Assembly (NCBI RefSeq): GCF_010686685.1
Contig: NZ_JAAGWD010000002.1
Location: 124,001 to 188,000, forward strand
DNA: 64,000 nucleotides
Reading direction: 5' to 3'
DNA from: Pontibacter burrus
GTDB taxonomy: Bacteria; Bacteroidota; Bacteroidia; Cytophagales; Hymenobacteraceae
The notes below the pieces were generated by a model. It worked only from the letters and a program-made list of their open reading frames with translations, was not told where the DNA came from and did no database searches. The position numbers were made by a program, and so were the translations under genes. Shown here piece after piece: positions 34,125 to 43,214 of the stretch (position 1 is its first letter; each line of letters opens with the position of its first letter).

Positions 34125-34915
34125 GTTACCTACATTGTCATTTCGAGCCTAAGCGAGAAATCTATCGCAAACTATAATTGAAGTCATCGTTCTATAGTTA
34201 ACTATAGTCACTACTTGACACAAGCAGTTCGTTTCATAGCAACTACTGGTCCTGGGAGCTCTATTCACCAATCGTTTCAATTTTGCTTTGGTGCGCTCAC
34301 GGCCGCGAGGCCTCGTCTTCGGGCATCGCGCTGCTGCCTTCTTGGTACCCTCGTGCCTCGGGTTGCCTAGCGGCACCGCAACAAGTCAAAGGCGCTCAAC
34401 CCAAAGACTGCAATCACTCGATAGCTATAGTTTGTTCATAGCTTGATGAGCTATAGTTCTTGGCTATTCCGTGGTAGTAGTTCCTTAGGGCAGGCTGCGC
34501 CTGCCTGTTGGTGGTCTAGAACTATAACACTATAGTCTCAACTATAGCAAAGGCAGGATTCCCCTCTTGGGAGGGGTAGGGGTGGGTTAATTGCCAACTA
34601 TAGAACTATAACTCTAACTATAGAGCAACAGCTTAAAGTCCCCTTTGAAGGGAGAAGGGGGATGACCGGCTACAACTATAAAACTATAACTCTAACTATA
34701 GCACCATCAAAGCTCCCTTTTCTGTTCTTAGGAGAGGGCTGGGGTGAGGTAAAAAACAAGGCAGGGGCGGTTGGATTACAGTAGTTAGATTACAGTAACT
34801 ATAGAACTATAGCTAAGCTCCTTTCCCTGTTTTGGGGTAGGGACCCTCGACAAAAAGGGGAATATTGGGGAGGGGTGAAACTCCAACTATAGCAAACAAC
34901 CCAATCCCAAAAATC
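34125..34915 (+). repeat. composite intergenic repeat, copy 3
   Basis: About 0.8 kb in the spacer between the SLC13 gene and the M61 protease gene, in the same orientation as copy 2. It keeps one TGTCATTTCGAG-type unit (34135-34163), CACAAGCAGTTCGT (about 34218), CCTGGGAGCT (34252) and the GC-rich core (34279-34345). It also keeps GCAACAAGTCAAAGGCGCTC (34378), CAGGCTGCGCCTG (34491) and CCCCT/AGGGG units. Two of the three TGTCATTTCGAG-type units of copies 1 and 2 are missing. The core palindrome reads CGAGGCCTCG where the other copies have CGGGGCCCCG. I counted 12 CTATAG hexamers. Confidence 0.85.
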
Positions 34916-34955
34916 CATCAAATCCTCCTTAATCTGCGGTTCAGACAAAAAATAA

Positions 34956-34986
34956 AAGCTCCTGATTACGGGTGTAACAGGAGCTT
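34956..34986 (-). terminator. M61 protease gene terminator
   Basis: Arms AAGCTCCTG (34956-34964) and CAGGAGCTT (34978-34986) are perfectly complementary, 20 bp past the stop codon, with an A-rich tract that reads as T-run on the minus strand. Confidence 0.75.
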
Positions 34987-35006
34987 CGTTTGGTCAAACA
35001 AACAAT

Positions 35007-36806
35007 CTATAAGTTTTTCATCCAGGCTTCGCGGAGGGCAAGTTGCTGTGGAGTGGCTTGCTCGTTCACTTCAAACATATGCTTCTTTACCTCATCCTGG
35101 CTTAGTATTTTGCAGAAGATATCTTTTTGCTCGCTATTGCGCTTTATAGTAAAAGTATATGAGTCGCCAATTTGCAGGGTGCCTAACTTAGGAAGTACCT
35201 GGTTTGCATTGCCCAACGATACTGGGGTGCCATCCAAAGCGATGATCTCATCACCGGCCTGCAAACCGGCTTTCTGCATTTCAACGTCTACCTGTGTAAA
35301 AGAAAGCACACCGCCCGGCGCACCAATAGCATAGCCCAGGCTTTTCACTTTATTACCTGTACTGATGGCAGCTTGGTAGTTAATGCCCAGTTTTCCGAAG
35401 TAAGAAGCAACTGGTAAAGGTTCTGCATTCTTAATGTAACTGTTCATGAAATCAGCTATTTCAGGGTAGGTTCTAGCCGAGAAGATGTCGAAGAATTCGT
35501 TTTCCGGGAAAGCCTTATCAGGGCCATATTCTTTGGAAAGTTCATTGATCACTTCGCGCAGGCCTCTTTTGCCACCCGATAATTCCAGTAAGCGGATGTC
35601 CAGTAGGGTAGCTACCAACGCGCCACGGTTGTAGATGTTGAAGTATTGCTTGTGGCCTTCGGGTGTGTAAGAAGTAAGTGCCAGTTTCTGCAAACTATAG
35701 CTCTTGTCCAGTTGGTCATCAATCAGCAGTTTCTGCCTGATGTCAGCTAAATAAGTCGGTAAGGGTTTCTGGCCGCTGCGCAGTTGCATAATATGCGACG
35801 CCCACTCGGTAGTTCCTTCATAAAGCCACAGGTGCTGCGATGGCGTTGGTTTCTCGAAGTTGAACTGGCTTATAATTTCGCTGTGGATGTTTAGCGGCGT
35901 GATGATGTGGAAGAACTCGTGCGCGGCAATATCGGTTAGCTGCTTGGCATACTGCGGTGTCAGGTCTTTTTCCTGCATTACGTAACCTGAACTATAAGAG
36001 TGCTCCCATGCGCCCCAGTCTTGGTCTTCAAAATGGTACAGAAACGTATAGCGGTCTACCGGGAAATCAACCACAAACTTATGCGCCGACTCCAGCATGG
36101 TTGTCATGTTCGCCATCAGGTCCTGCGACTTTATTTTACCCGTTTTAGAGTAAGTATAGATATCGATGGTGGTGCCGTTATAGTTGGTGCTGGCTTTGGT
36201 AAGTTCACCGGCCATAATAGGGGAGTCTACTACATGGTCGTAGCTTTTGGCCGTGTAATATCCTTTTTTGTCGGTGTTTAAAGCAGTGCCAACCTGCCAT
36301 TGTTGCGGGTACTCTAATTTAATGCGCATAGGGGCAGCCTGCAAGCCTTTCAGGTAACCAAATACAGCCTGGCCATTTATAAGCGCGTGGTCCTGCTCCA
36401 GCGAAGTGCCGCACATAGCGTATATCTGGTCTTTATCAACCGGGGTATCAAAAGTTTCGGCTATGCTGTAGGTTATCCGGCGCACTTTTTCAGGGTTGCT
36501 AAGCTGCCACTGGTTTGTGCTGATCTGAGTAGCTTCTATTTCACGACCCTTTTTATCGTAAGCTTTGAAATTTTCTACAAAACGGCCTATGTCCATCGTT
36601 TGGTAGGTGCCGGGCGCAGTGGCTGCAAACTGAAACACGTTATTATCCGACTTTAACCCTTTTACATGCAGGGTAACTTTAAAACGGTCGTCGGCGCGGT
36701 CGTGCAGGTTGACGGTATAGGTTAGTTCTGGTGTTTTGGCAGCTTCGGCCAGTGGCGCAATGGCCAGAAGACATAGTAGGGCTACCGAGGTGATTAGTTT
36801 TTTCAT
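35007..36806 (-). CDS. M61-family glycyl aminopeptidase with PDZ domain
   Basis: A 599-residue exported protease. The signal peptide is LITSVALLCLLAIAPLAEA. An N-terminal beta domain is followed by the gluzincin domain with the zinc motif HEFFH (residues 296-300) and the downstream EGTTEW carrying the third ligand. A C-terminal PDZ domain follows (about 495-580, GLQAGDEIIALDGTPV). This order is the standard M61 layout of Bacteroidota and proteobacteria; members prefer N-terminal Gly or Ala substrates. It likely works in the periplasm. The gene has its own terminator and is probably monocistronic. Confidence 0.92.
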   Translation of the reverse strand: MKKLITSVALLCLLAIAPLAEAAKTPELTYTVNLHDRADDRFKVTLHVKGLKSDNNVFQFAATAPGTYQTMDIGRFVENFKAYDKKGREIEATQISTNQWQLSNPEKVRRITYSIAETFDTPVDKDQIYAMCGTSLEQDHALINGQAVFGYLKGLQAAPMRIKLEYPQQWQVGTALNTDKKGYYTAKSYDHVVDSPIMAGELTKASTNYNGTTIDIYTYSKTGKIKSQDLMANMTTMLESAHKFVVDFPVDRYTFLYHFEDQDWGAWEHSYSSGYVMQEKDLTPQYAKQLTDIAAHEFFHIITPLNIHSEIISQFNFEKPTPSQHLWLYEGTTEWASHIMQLRSGQKPLPTYLADIRQKLLIDDQLDKSYSLQKLALTSYTPEGHKQYFNIYNRGALVATLLDIRLLELSGGKRGLREVINELSKEYGPDKAFPENEFFDIFSARTYPEIADFMNSYIKNAEPLPVASYFGKLGINYQAAISTGNKVKSLGYAIGAPGGVLSFTQVDVEMQKAGLQAGDEIIALDGTPVSLGNANQVLPKLGTLQIGDSYTFTIKRNSEQKDIFCKILSQDEVKKHMFEVNEQATPQQLALREAWMKNL

Positions 36807-37068
36807 AGTTGTTCCGAAAGATTTCTATGAAAGTATAGCATCGTTTTTACTTCTGCCAACAAAATAGATGAACCCACCTATCTTGTCGACTAAGTGATGA
36901 ACAAAGTGACGAAACCTGAAAGTTGATAGCGTTTCAGTATTTTACAACTATAGTTTGCAGCTCAAGCGGAGTAAATCAACTGCCTATAGTCTCATAATTT
37001 CTTGTTTGGATTAACACTGGCGGCTGTAGTTCGTTTATAAAGAATGTGTAACCAATTATATAGAAGCT

Positions 37069-37884
37069 ATGGAAAGAAACGAGCATTATTACGACCGAAA
37101 TTACAACAATCAGTTCGACAATTACGGAGCGAGCAACCAGGATAGGTACAGCGAACGTTACGGCAATCGTGGCCACTACTATGGCATGCAAGATATGGAT
37201 GCTTACAGAAACGTAAACATGCAGCAGCGTGCCGATTTTAACGACTTCAGCAATGGACCTTCAAGCGGCTACGGAGCGGGCAACTATAACGATATACACC
37301 GCAACCGCGACGACCATTACCGCTATGGCGATGATAGTCATTTTATGCAAAGCCACGGCTATACCGGTCAGTACGACCATAGCACAAACGACTACCGCGG
37401 CGATGATAACTATAGCCGCAGCCAGCCTTTTAGCAGCAACTACGATGTTGCAGGCAACCGCCGTTATGCACGCCAGGAAAACAGCTATCAGAATACAGGC
37501 CACGGCAGACGCTACTCCGACTATGGCCGCGACGAAGGCTACAAATATGGTCATGAGTTAACAGACATCCATCACGACCGCGGCGATTCTGACCGGGACG
37601 CGGAAGCAAATAACTACAGACGCAACTATAACCCCCGCAACGACTGGGATTTTGATGATAACCGGGAAGATTACCGCTATAGCGGACGAATTGAGGATAG
37701 CAGGCCACACCGCGACAGTTATGCAACCGGACTTTATTCATCTAACAGAGCGTATGTGAGCGACCATTCCGACCGCGATGGCAACCGCTATAGCAGCCGT
37801 GAGCGCCGCAGCAGCCGTTCAGGACCTAATTATTCCGCCTCGTCTCCGATCGGGGGGTATGGGCAACAAACTTTCGGGTTATAA
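37069..37884 (+). CDS. disordered Tyr/Arg/Asp/Asn-rich protein
   Basis: A 271-residue protein with no hydrophobic core, no signal peptide and no membrane helix. The sequence is dominated by Tyr, Arg, Asp, Asn, Ser and Gly in motifs such as RYG, NYN, DYR, HYRYG and SGYGAG; I counted about 34 Tyr, roughly one residue in eight, and no Cys. This composition resembles tyrosine/arginine-rich low-complexity domains that drive condensate formation in eukaryotic RNA-binding proteins, but that parallel is inference. The frame is clearly coding: it stays open for 271 codons, begins at a good ATG and ends before a strong terminator. Family not recognised. Confidence 0.75.
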   Translation: MERNEHYYDRNYNNQFDNYGASNQDRYSERYGNRGHYYGMQDMDAYRNVNMQQRADFNDFSNGPSSGYGAGNYNDIHRNRDDHYRYGDDSHFMQSHGYTGQYDHSTNDYRGDDNYSRSQPFSSNYDVAGNRRYARQENSYQNTGHGRRYSDYGRDEGYKYGHELTDIHHDRGDSDRDAEANNYRRNYNPRNDWDFDDNREDYRYSGRIEDSRPHRDSYATGLYSSNRAYVSDHSDRDGNRYSSRERRSSRSGPNYSASSPIGGYGQQTFGL

Positions 37885-37888
37885 ATCG

Positions 37889-37930
37889 TAATTTTAGAGC
37901 GCCTGTAATAAAATGGGCGCTCTAAAATTA
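37889..37930. terminator. terminator with perfect 15-bp stem
   Basis: Arms 37889-37903 (TAATTTTAGAGCGCC) and 37916-37930 are perfectly complementary with a 12-nt loop. It separates the disordered-protein gene from the META lipoprotein gene. Confidence 0.85.
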
Positions 37931-37952
37931 TTCAAGCAAAATACTTTTAACG

Positions 37953-38420
37953 ATGAAAAGAATTTACCTCTGGGCTGTAATTGGCCTGCTTGGTTTACTG
38001 GGAGTAGTTGCAGGTTGTAAGACCGCAGCCCCTACTGAGCCTGCCACCGAAGACGATACTATAGTTGATATTTACTGGATGTTGCTTTCTTTGGAAGGGG
38101 AGAGCCCGCAGGCGCCTAATGATACTGATGCTGCCTTTATCAGACTACAGGAAAATGAGCGGGACCTGAAAGGCAATGCAGGTTGCAATACGATCTTTGG
38201 CAAGTACGAATTAAACGGCAGCTCTCTCCGCTTCAGTAACGTAGGCTCAACCCGCATGATGTGCCAGAACATGGAACAGGAAACCAAGTTTCTGCGCATG
38301 CTGGAGCGTGTAGATTCTTTTCGTATTTCAGGCCGTATTCTTACGCTTTATGCCGGCTCCGAGGCAGTTGCTACTTTCAGATCAGGCAACCCGGAAGACC
38401 TTGAGCGGATAGAGCGTTAA
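37953..38420 (+). CDS. META-domain lipoprotein (HslJ-like)
   Basis: A 155-residue lipoprotein: signal with lipobox VVAGC (Cys22), an acidic linker and one META domain. Landmarks are DIYWMLLSLEGE, the conserved GNAGCNTIFGKYELNGSSLRFSN and STRMMC. META domains occur in HslJ-type heat-shock-related and adhesion-related secreted proteins, but the molecular role is unsettled. The gene converges on the arsC-like gene, leaving only 3 bp between stop codons. Confidence 0.88.
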   Translation: MKRIYLWAVIGLLGLLGVVAGCKTAAPTEPATEDDTIVDIYWMLLSLEGESPQAPNDTDAAFIRLQENERDLKGNAGCNTIFGKYELNGSSLRFSNVGSTRMMCQNMEQETKFLRMLERVDSFRISGRILTLYAGSEAVATFRSGNPEDLERIER

Positions 38421-38423
38421 AAC

Positions 38424-39047
38424 CTATCGCGTTACTTCAGAAAAGGCAAACAGCATTTCTCGGCCAATCTGCAGGGCTCTTTCTTTGTATATCTGTAACT
38501 GGTGTGCAGTATTGTCCGAAAGCTTTGGGTCGGTGTAGGTGAGGGCAATTCGCTGTTCCGCTCCCGGCACGAAGGGGCAATTCTGATCAGCATCGGAGCA
38601 GGTCATAATAGCTGCAAAATCAGCAGTTGGGTTGGCAGCATCGTCAAACCTTTTTGACCATACTGTTATGCCATCTGCATCATCGGCAAACTTTACCATG
38701 TACCTTGGGTTGGCCTCAGCAGCTTCTTTTTTTATTTCGAAACCCAGTTCCTGCATGGCCTCAACCGCAGCCGGGTAAAAGGCTGTTGCTTCTGTGCCGC
38801 CAGAAAAAGTATGAACATGCCGGATGTTATAGTAAGCGGCGGCAGCCTGTGCCCATAGTTGCGCCATGTGGCTGCGCCGCGAGTTATGGGTGCAGATAAA
38901 AACCAAGTTTATAGTTTGGCTGGCTGCCCTTTTTTGACTGATATAGTTGCTAAGGCGATGCAGCTGTTGTTTTCTTTCAGCAGGGATTTCTGCAAAAGTA
39001 GTTTCAAGGGCTTTTGCGGTTCGGGCGAGTTCGGGAAGTAAGCTCAT
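38424..39047 (-). CDS. low-molecular-weight phosphatase-like arsenate reductase
   Basis: The start is ATG 39047, which overlaps the acr3 stop (ATGA), giving 207 residues. The N-terminal helical extension is followed by a low-molecular-weight protein tyrosine phosphatase fold with the P-loop CTHNSRR (Cys, then five residues, then Arg) and later [11 protein letters not shown]. In arsenic operons this family reduces arsenate to arsenite, which Acr3 then exports. The overlap implies translational coupling with acr3. The long N-terminal extension is typical of Bacteroidota members; thioredoxin as reductant is assumed. Confidence 0.87.
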   Translation of the reverse strand: MSLLPELARTAKALETTFAEIPAERKQQLHRLSNYISQKRAASQTINLVFICTHNSRRSHMAQLWAQAAAAYYNIRHVHTFSGGTEATAFYPAAVEAMQELGFEIKKEAAEANPRYMVKFADDADGITVWSKRFDDAANPTADFAAIMTCSDADQNCPFVPGAEQRIALTYTDPKLSDNTAHQLQIYKERALQIGREMLFAFSEVTR

Positions 39048-40123
39048 GCTGCTTTTTTGGTGAGTTTGTTGGTGTATAGTTTGCGACGCAGCCAAAAGGA
39101 TACATTAACTAAAGCGATCAGGGCAGGTACTTCTACCAGCGGCCCCACCACACCGGCAAAAGCTTCGCCTGAGTTAAGGCCAAACACGGCAATAGCCACC
39201 GCAATGGCTAGTTCAAAGTTATTGCCCGCGGCCGTAAACGCCACCGAAGCATTCTGACGATAATCGGCGCCTGCGGCCTTACCAACTATAAAACTGACCA
39301 GAAACATAATTGCAAAGTATAGTACCAGTGGCACCGCAATGCGCAACACATCAAACGGTATCGTTACAATCAGCTCACCTTTTAAACTGAACATTACCAG
39401 AATGGTAAACAGCAATGAGATGAGTGTAAGAGGGGAAATGGCCGGTAAAAATTTATCCTGATACCACTCCTGACCTTTCAGAGGTACAAGTACAACGCGG
39501 CTTAAAATGCCCAACAGAAACGGGATGCCTAGATAAATAGCGACGCTCTCGGCTATAGTTGCAATGGAAATATCAACTATAGCTCCGCTGAAACCAAACA
39601 AGGGCGGCAGTTTGGTAATGAACAACCAGGCATAGAAACTATAGAGGAACACCTGAAAAATGCTGCTCAGAGCTACCAGGCCAGCTGCATATTCGCGGCT
39701 GCCGTCAGCCAGGTCGTTCCAGACAAGCACCATGGCAATACAGCGCGCCAACCCGATCAGGATAAGGCCGGTCATGTACTCGGGGTGGTCGTGCAGAAAC
39801 GTGATAGCCAGCACAAACATCAGCAGTGGACCGATCACCCAGTTTAGCAAAAGCGATAACCCGATCACTTTTACATTTTGGAACACTTTAGGCAACAACC
39901 TATAGTTTACTTTAGCTAGCGGCGGGTACATCATCAGAATCAGGCCAATGGCAATGGGGATATTGGTCGTGCCACTGGAAAGGGAATTAATGTAACCGGA
40001 ACTATCTGGTATAAAATAGCCTAAGCCTACTCCAATAAGCATGGCTAGGAAAATCCATAAGGTAAGGTAACGGTCCAGAAAGCTCAGCCTTTTACGGTTA
40101 TAAGCGGGTGCGCAGTGTTGCAT
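39044..40123 (-). CDS. acr3: arsenite efflux transporter, Acr3 family
   Basis: A 359-residue, ten-helix membrane transporter that expels arsenite. Markers of Acr3 are the N-terminal [39 protein letters not shown], the conserved Cys in [19 protein letters not shown] and the late [16 protein letters not shown]. Length is standard. The arsC-like gene overlaps its stop by four bases (ATGA). A hairpin-forming GCGCGAGC repeat lies between this gene and arsM, which may separate expression of the two halves of the operon. Confidence 0.95.
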   Translation of the reverse strand: MQHCAPAYNRKRLSFLDRYLTLWIFLAMLIGVGLGYFIPDSSGYINSLSSGTTNIPIAIGLILMMYPPLAKVNYRLLPKVFQNVKVIGLSLLLNWVIGPLLMFVLAITFLHDHPEYMTGLILIGLARCIAMVLVWNDLADGSREYAAGLVALSSIFQVFLYSFYAWLFITKLPPLFGFSGAIVDISIATIAESVAIYLGIPFLLGILSRVVLVPLKGQEWYQDKFLPAISPLTLISLLFTILVMFSLKGELIVTIPFDVLRIAVPLVLYFAIMFLVSFIVGKAAGADYRQNASVAFTAAGNNFELAIAVAIAVFGLNSGEAFAGVVGPLVEVPALIALVNVSFWLRRKLYTNKLTKKAA

Positions 40124-40152
40124 GTTAGGTGAGTAGTGTGGTATGAAAAGTG

Positions 40153-40230
40153 TTTTTTTGTAGGCGCGAGCTTGTGCTCGCGCCTACAAAAAAACTTAAT
40201 CTTGATAGGAACACGAGCTACAAGCTCGCG
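40153..40230. repeat. GCGCGAGC palindromic repeat (REP-like) inside the ars operon
   Basis: A perfect 19-bp inverted repeat (arms 40153-40171 and 40176-40194, loop TTGT) with a GTAGGCGCGAGC stem and poly-T/poly-A ends, so it also looks like a terminator. A second, degenerate unit (CGAGCTACAAGCTCGCGCC) follows at about 40209-40230. The same unit type recurs at 59244-59364, making this a dispersed family. Confidence 0.8.
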
Positions 40231-40251
40231 CCAGCAAAAGTTGAGGAAAGC

Positions 40252-41100
40252 CTAACAACAACCTGAGCCGGGAGTGCAGCAGTTAGCCGCTTCTTCTGGC
40301 TTATCGCCATAAACAGTAATGCTGTAAATGCCGATGTTGCTTTCGCGGAACTGCATAATGCCATCGGTGTCCAGGTAATCTTGCAGGATCTCGTCGGGTA
40401 CCTGTATGGCCTTTTCTTTCTGTATTGTCACGTTCACAAAGCCCGCCTCCCGGATAATGTTCAGGTATTCCTCTTTCTGAATGGCACCCGAAACACAACC
40501 GGCATACATTTCGGCAGCATTTACCAGGTCGGCAGGCAGTTCCCCGATCAGCACCACATCCGATATGCTGAAATGACCGCCCGGCTTCAACACGCGGTAC
40601 GTTTCGGCAAAAGCTTTTTTCTTATCCGGTACCAGGTTCAATACGCAGTTACTTATCACCACATCCACACGGTTGGCAGCCAGGGGAAGCGCTTCTATTT
40701 CGCCTTGTCTGAACTCCACATTGTTAAAATTCAACTTGTCGGCATTCTCACGAGCTTTTGAAATCATAGCCTCAGTCATGTCCACGCCAATAACCTTGCC
40801 GCCTTCGCCTACCAGGGCGCGTGCCACAAAGCAGTCGTTGCCAGCACCGGAGCCAAGGTCCAGCACGGTATCGCCTTTCCTGATCTGTGCAAACTCAGTT
40901 GGTACGCCACAGCCCAGTCCCAGGTCAGCATCGGGGTTGTAACCTTCCAGTTCGCTATAGTTGTCAGCAAAAATGGCGTAGTCTACGGTGCTACAGCCGG
41001 TGGCGCCGCAGCACGAGGCTTCATTCTGTTCCTTGCTCTGCAGCGCAATCTCGCTGTATTTATCTTTTACAAGATTTTTTAACTCTTCTGCATTTTTCAT
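40252..41100 (-). CDS. arsM: arsenite S-adenosylmethionine methyltransferase
   Basis: The start is ATG 41100 (MKNAEELKNLVKDKY), giving 282 residues; the in-frame extension upstream would cover the operator at 41120-41135. The enzyme methylates arsenite using S-adenosylmethionine. Motifs are the CCGATGC cysteine cluster, LGLGCGVPTEFA, the SAM-binding DLGSGAGNDCFVA and SDVVLIGELP; further cysteines end the protein (NCCTPGSGCC). It lies between arsR and acr3 on the same strand, completing a resistance pathway of reduction, methylation and efflux. Confidence 0.93.
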   Translation of the reverse strand: MKNAEELKNLVKDKYSEIALQSKEQNEASCCGATGCSTVDYAIFADNYSELEGYNPDADLGLGCGVPTEFAQIRKGDTVLDLGSGAGNDCFVARALVGEGGKVIGVDMTEAMISKARENADKLNFNNVEFRQGEIEALPLAANRVDVVISNCVLNLVPDKKKAFAETYRVLKPGGHFSISDVVLIGELPADLVNAAEMYAGCVSGAIQKEEYLNIIREAGFVNVTIQKEKAIQVPDEILQDYLDTDGIMQFRESNIGIYSITVYGDKPEEAANCCTPGSGCC

Positions 41101-41119
41101 ATGATGTAAGCTTAAGATT

Positions 41120-41135
41120 ATCGGTATTTTACGAT
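41120..41135. promoter_or_regulatory. probable second ArsR operator upstream of arsM
   Basis: ATCGGTA-TT-TTACGAT matches the inverted repeat upstream of arsR with two changes in one arm. It sits 20-35 bp before the arsM start, between arsR and arsM, so arsM could have its own arsenite-responsive promoter. Confidence 0.6.
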
Positions 41136-41152
41136 TGGTTAAGTCAAATTTT

Positions 41153-41485
41153 TTAACAGCAACTAGTGTTACAGGTGGTATAGCTGGCAAACAGTTGCTG
41201 CATCAGGAGTTGTGCATGTTTCCAGGCTTTCTCATCAATACAGTAGCATACCTTTTTGCCATCAATATCGCCTTTTATCAGGCCGGCTTCTTTCAGCTCT
41301 TTTAAATGCTGCGAAACCGTTGACTGCGACAGCGGCAGCTCGTCCACTATATCGCCGCAGATACAGGCTTTGCGCTCCAGTAAAATGCGCAGTATTGCCA
41401 CACGGGCAGGGTGCCCCAGGGCTTTGGCATAGGTTGCAAGGATAATCTCAGTTTCAGTAAATTCTTTTGTTTTAGTTGCTCCCAT
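41153..41485 (-). CDS. arsR: ArsR-family arsenic-responsive repressor
   Basis: A 110-residue winged-helix repressor. The metal-binding site motif [10 protein letters not shown] is the Cys-X-Cys arrangement of ArsR, followed by the recognition helix [19 protein letters not shown] and the wing DGKKVCYCI. Additional cysteines end the protein (TTCNTSCC). It is the first gene of the operon on the minus strand. A perfect inverted repeat lies 16-31 bp before its start, so negative autoregulation relieved by arsenite is the natural model. Confidence 0.95.
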   Translation of the reverse strand: MGATKTKEFTETEIILATYAKALGHPARVAILRILLERKACICGDIVDELPLSQSTVSQHLKELKEAGLIKGDIDGKKVCYCIDEKAWKHAQLLMQQLFASYTTCNTSCC

Positions 41486-41500
41486 AGTTGGTTCATATTC

Positions 41501-41516
41501 ATCGTAATTTTACGAT
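41501..41516. promoter_or_regulatory. probable ArsR operator
   Basis: ATCGTAA-TT-TTACGAT is a perfect 7-bp inverted repeat with a 2-bp spacer immediately upstream of arsR. A related site occurs before arsM at 41120-41135, and no other example was noticed in the window. Confidence 0.7.
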
Positions 41517-41606
41517 CATAAATTAAAAAAGTAAAGCGCCGGTAAATATTTTTTTTGCCAATGGCCAGAAGTAAACTTAGGAGCCTAACTGCGTAGACAG
41601 GGTAAC

Positions 41607-43142
41607 ATGCAGCACGAAACTATAGTTGGCGTAGATATTGGCACTACCAGCACCAAAGCAGTAGCATTCAGCACGGCCGGGAGGCTGCTTTTCCAGACAT
41701 CGGTGGAGTACCCGATCTATAGTAAGCAACCCGGTTTTGCAGAGCAGGACCCTGACCTAGTTTACAAGGCAGTGCTGCAGACCTTACGAACTATAGTTCA
41801 GAAGTTGCAGCAGGCAAACTATAGTTTGATCGGGGTAAGTTTCAGCAGTGCCATGCATAGTTTAATTGTGCTTGATGCCAATTATAACCTGTTAACTAAC
41901 TGCATTATCTGGGCCGATACGCGCAGCAAAAAACAGGCAGAGCAGCTGAAGCAGAGCACGACCGGGCACAGCATTTACCTGCACACTGGTACACCGCAGC
42001 ACCCGATGTCTGTTTTGCCGAAGCTGATCTGGTTGCGGGAGCAGCAACCGGAGTTGTTTGCAAAAGCCGCGATGTTTATCGGCATAAAAGAATATGTGTG
42101 GTATAAGCTATTCGGCGAGTTTGTGGTGGATCATTCGGTGGCCTCGGCAACGGGGCTGTTCAATATCTTCGATCTGGACTGGCATAATGATTCGCTCGAC
42201 CTGGCAAGTATTACTCCAGCTCAACTTTCCAGGCCCGTTCCGGCAACTTACAGCAATTATAAGCCAGAAGCTACTGTAGCCAGCCAACTCAACCTGCCAG
42301 AAAACACGCCTTTTATAGTTGGCGCAAACGATGGCTGCCTGGCTAATCTGGGGGCCAATGCGCTGGCCGACGGGCACGTTGCCGTAACAATTGGTACGAG
42401 CGGCGCCGTGCGGGTAATGGCCCGGAAACCGGTAACCGACCTGCAGCAGCGTCTCTTCAGTTATGTGTTATTGCCTGATTATTATGTGCTGGGCGGAGCT
42501 GTAAATAACGGAGGTGTGGTGTTGCAATGGTTCCGCGATACGTTCTATAGTTCCGAAGCGGTGGCTGCCAAAATGGAGCAGGCAGATCTGTATGAGCTGT
42601 TATGCCAGCAAGCTTCCACTGTGCCTGCGGGAGCTGATGGCCTGCTATTTCTGCCTTATCTGCTGGGGGAGCGGGCACCGGTATGGGATGCAGGCGCACG
42701 TGCCTGTTTTATAGGCATGCAACTAAACCATAGTCGGGCGCATTTTATACGGGCCGTGCTGGAAGGCATTACTTATAACCTCTATAGTGTGGCCAATGCG
42801 CTGGAGCAGGTGACTGGTCCGATCAGCAAAGTTTATGCAAATGGTGGTTTTGCGCGCTCGCCGTTCTGGGTGCAGTTGCTGGCAGATGTTTTTAACAAAG
42901 AAGTTCACCTTGCCGAAACCTATGACGGGTCAGCCTTTGGGGCCGCAATACTTGGCTTGTTTGCGCTGGGCAGAATAGAGAAACTGGAAGATGCCGCCAG
43001 CCTGGTTACCGTTGCCAGAACCTACGCACCACATCCCGACAACCACAACCGTTACCAGCAGCAATACCGCATTTTCGAAGCGCTGTACCCGAAGCTGCAA
43101 AGCACATTTCAGGAACTGGGTAACACCGAAGAGGAACCATAG
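41607..43142 (+). CDS. gntK: FGGY-family carbohydrate kinase, probably gluconokinase
   Basis: A 511-residue sugar kinase that phosphorylates a sugar acid or pentulose with ATP. It has the N-terminal phosphate loop VGVDIGTTSTKAVAF, the GANDGCLANLGANAL region, TIGTSGAVRV (adenosine motif) and the second domain with LLGERAPVWD. Gluconate as substrate is supported by the gene 72 bp downstream, a 6-phosphogluconate dehydrogenase, since together they feed gluconate into the pentose phosphate route. Xylulokinase is the main alternative. No gluconate permease is adjacent. At least six CTATAG motifs lie inside the gene. Confidence 0.82.
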   Translation: MQHETIVGVDIGTTSTKAVAFSTAGRLLFQTSVEYPIYSKQPGFAEQDPDLVYKAVLQTLRTIVQKLQQANYSLIGVSFSSAMHSLIVLDANYNLLTNCIIWADTRSKKQAEQLKQSTTGHSIYLHTGTPQHPMSVLPKLIWLREQQPELFAKAAMFIGIKEYVWYKLFGEFVVDHSVASATGLFNIFDLDWHNDSLDLASITPAQLSRPVPATYSNYKPEATVASQLNLPENTPFIVGANDGCLANLGANALADGHVAVTIGTSGAVRVMARKPVTDLQQRLFSYVLLPDYYVLGGAVNNGGVVLQWFRDTFYSSEAVAAKMEQADLYELLCQQASTVPAGADGLLFLPYLLGERAPVWDAGARACFIGMQLNHSRAHFIRAVLEGITYNLYSVANALEQVTGPISKVYANGGFARSPFWVQLLADVFNKEVHLAETYDGSAFGAAILGLFALGRIEKLEDAASLVTVARTYAPHPDNHNRYQQQYRIFEALYPKLQSTFQELGNTEEEP

Positions 43143-43214
43143 CACACAATTGGCAGTAAGCATGAGGAGTCGTTTTGGCCTGGAAACTATAGTTTAATTT
43201 AAATTGAAGGAAGT

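Noticed and set aside
34149-34376. Minus-strand 75-codon frame in repeat copy 3
   Set aside because: It is not open in the corresponding positions of copies 1 and 2 and lies fully within repeat DNA.
37229-37741. Other-frame long open stretches over the disordered-protein gene
   Set aside because: They reflect the low-complexity codon repeats; the chosen frame is the longest, starts at a good ATG and ends before a strong terminator.
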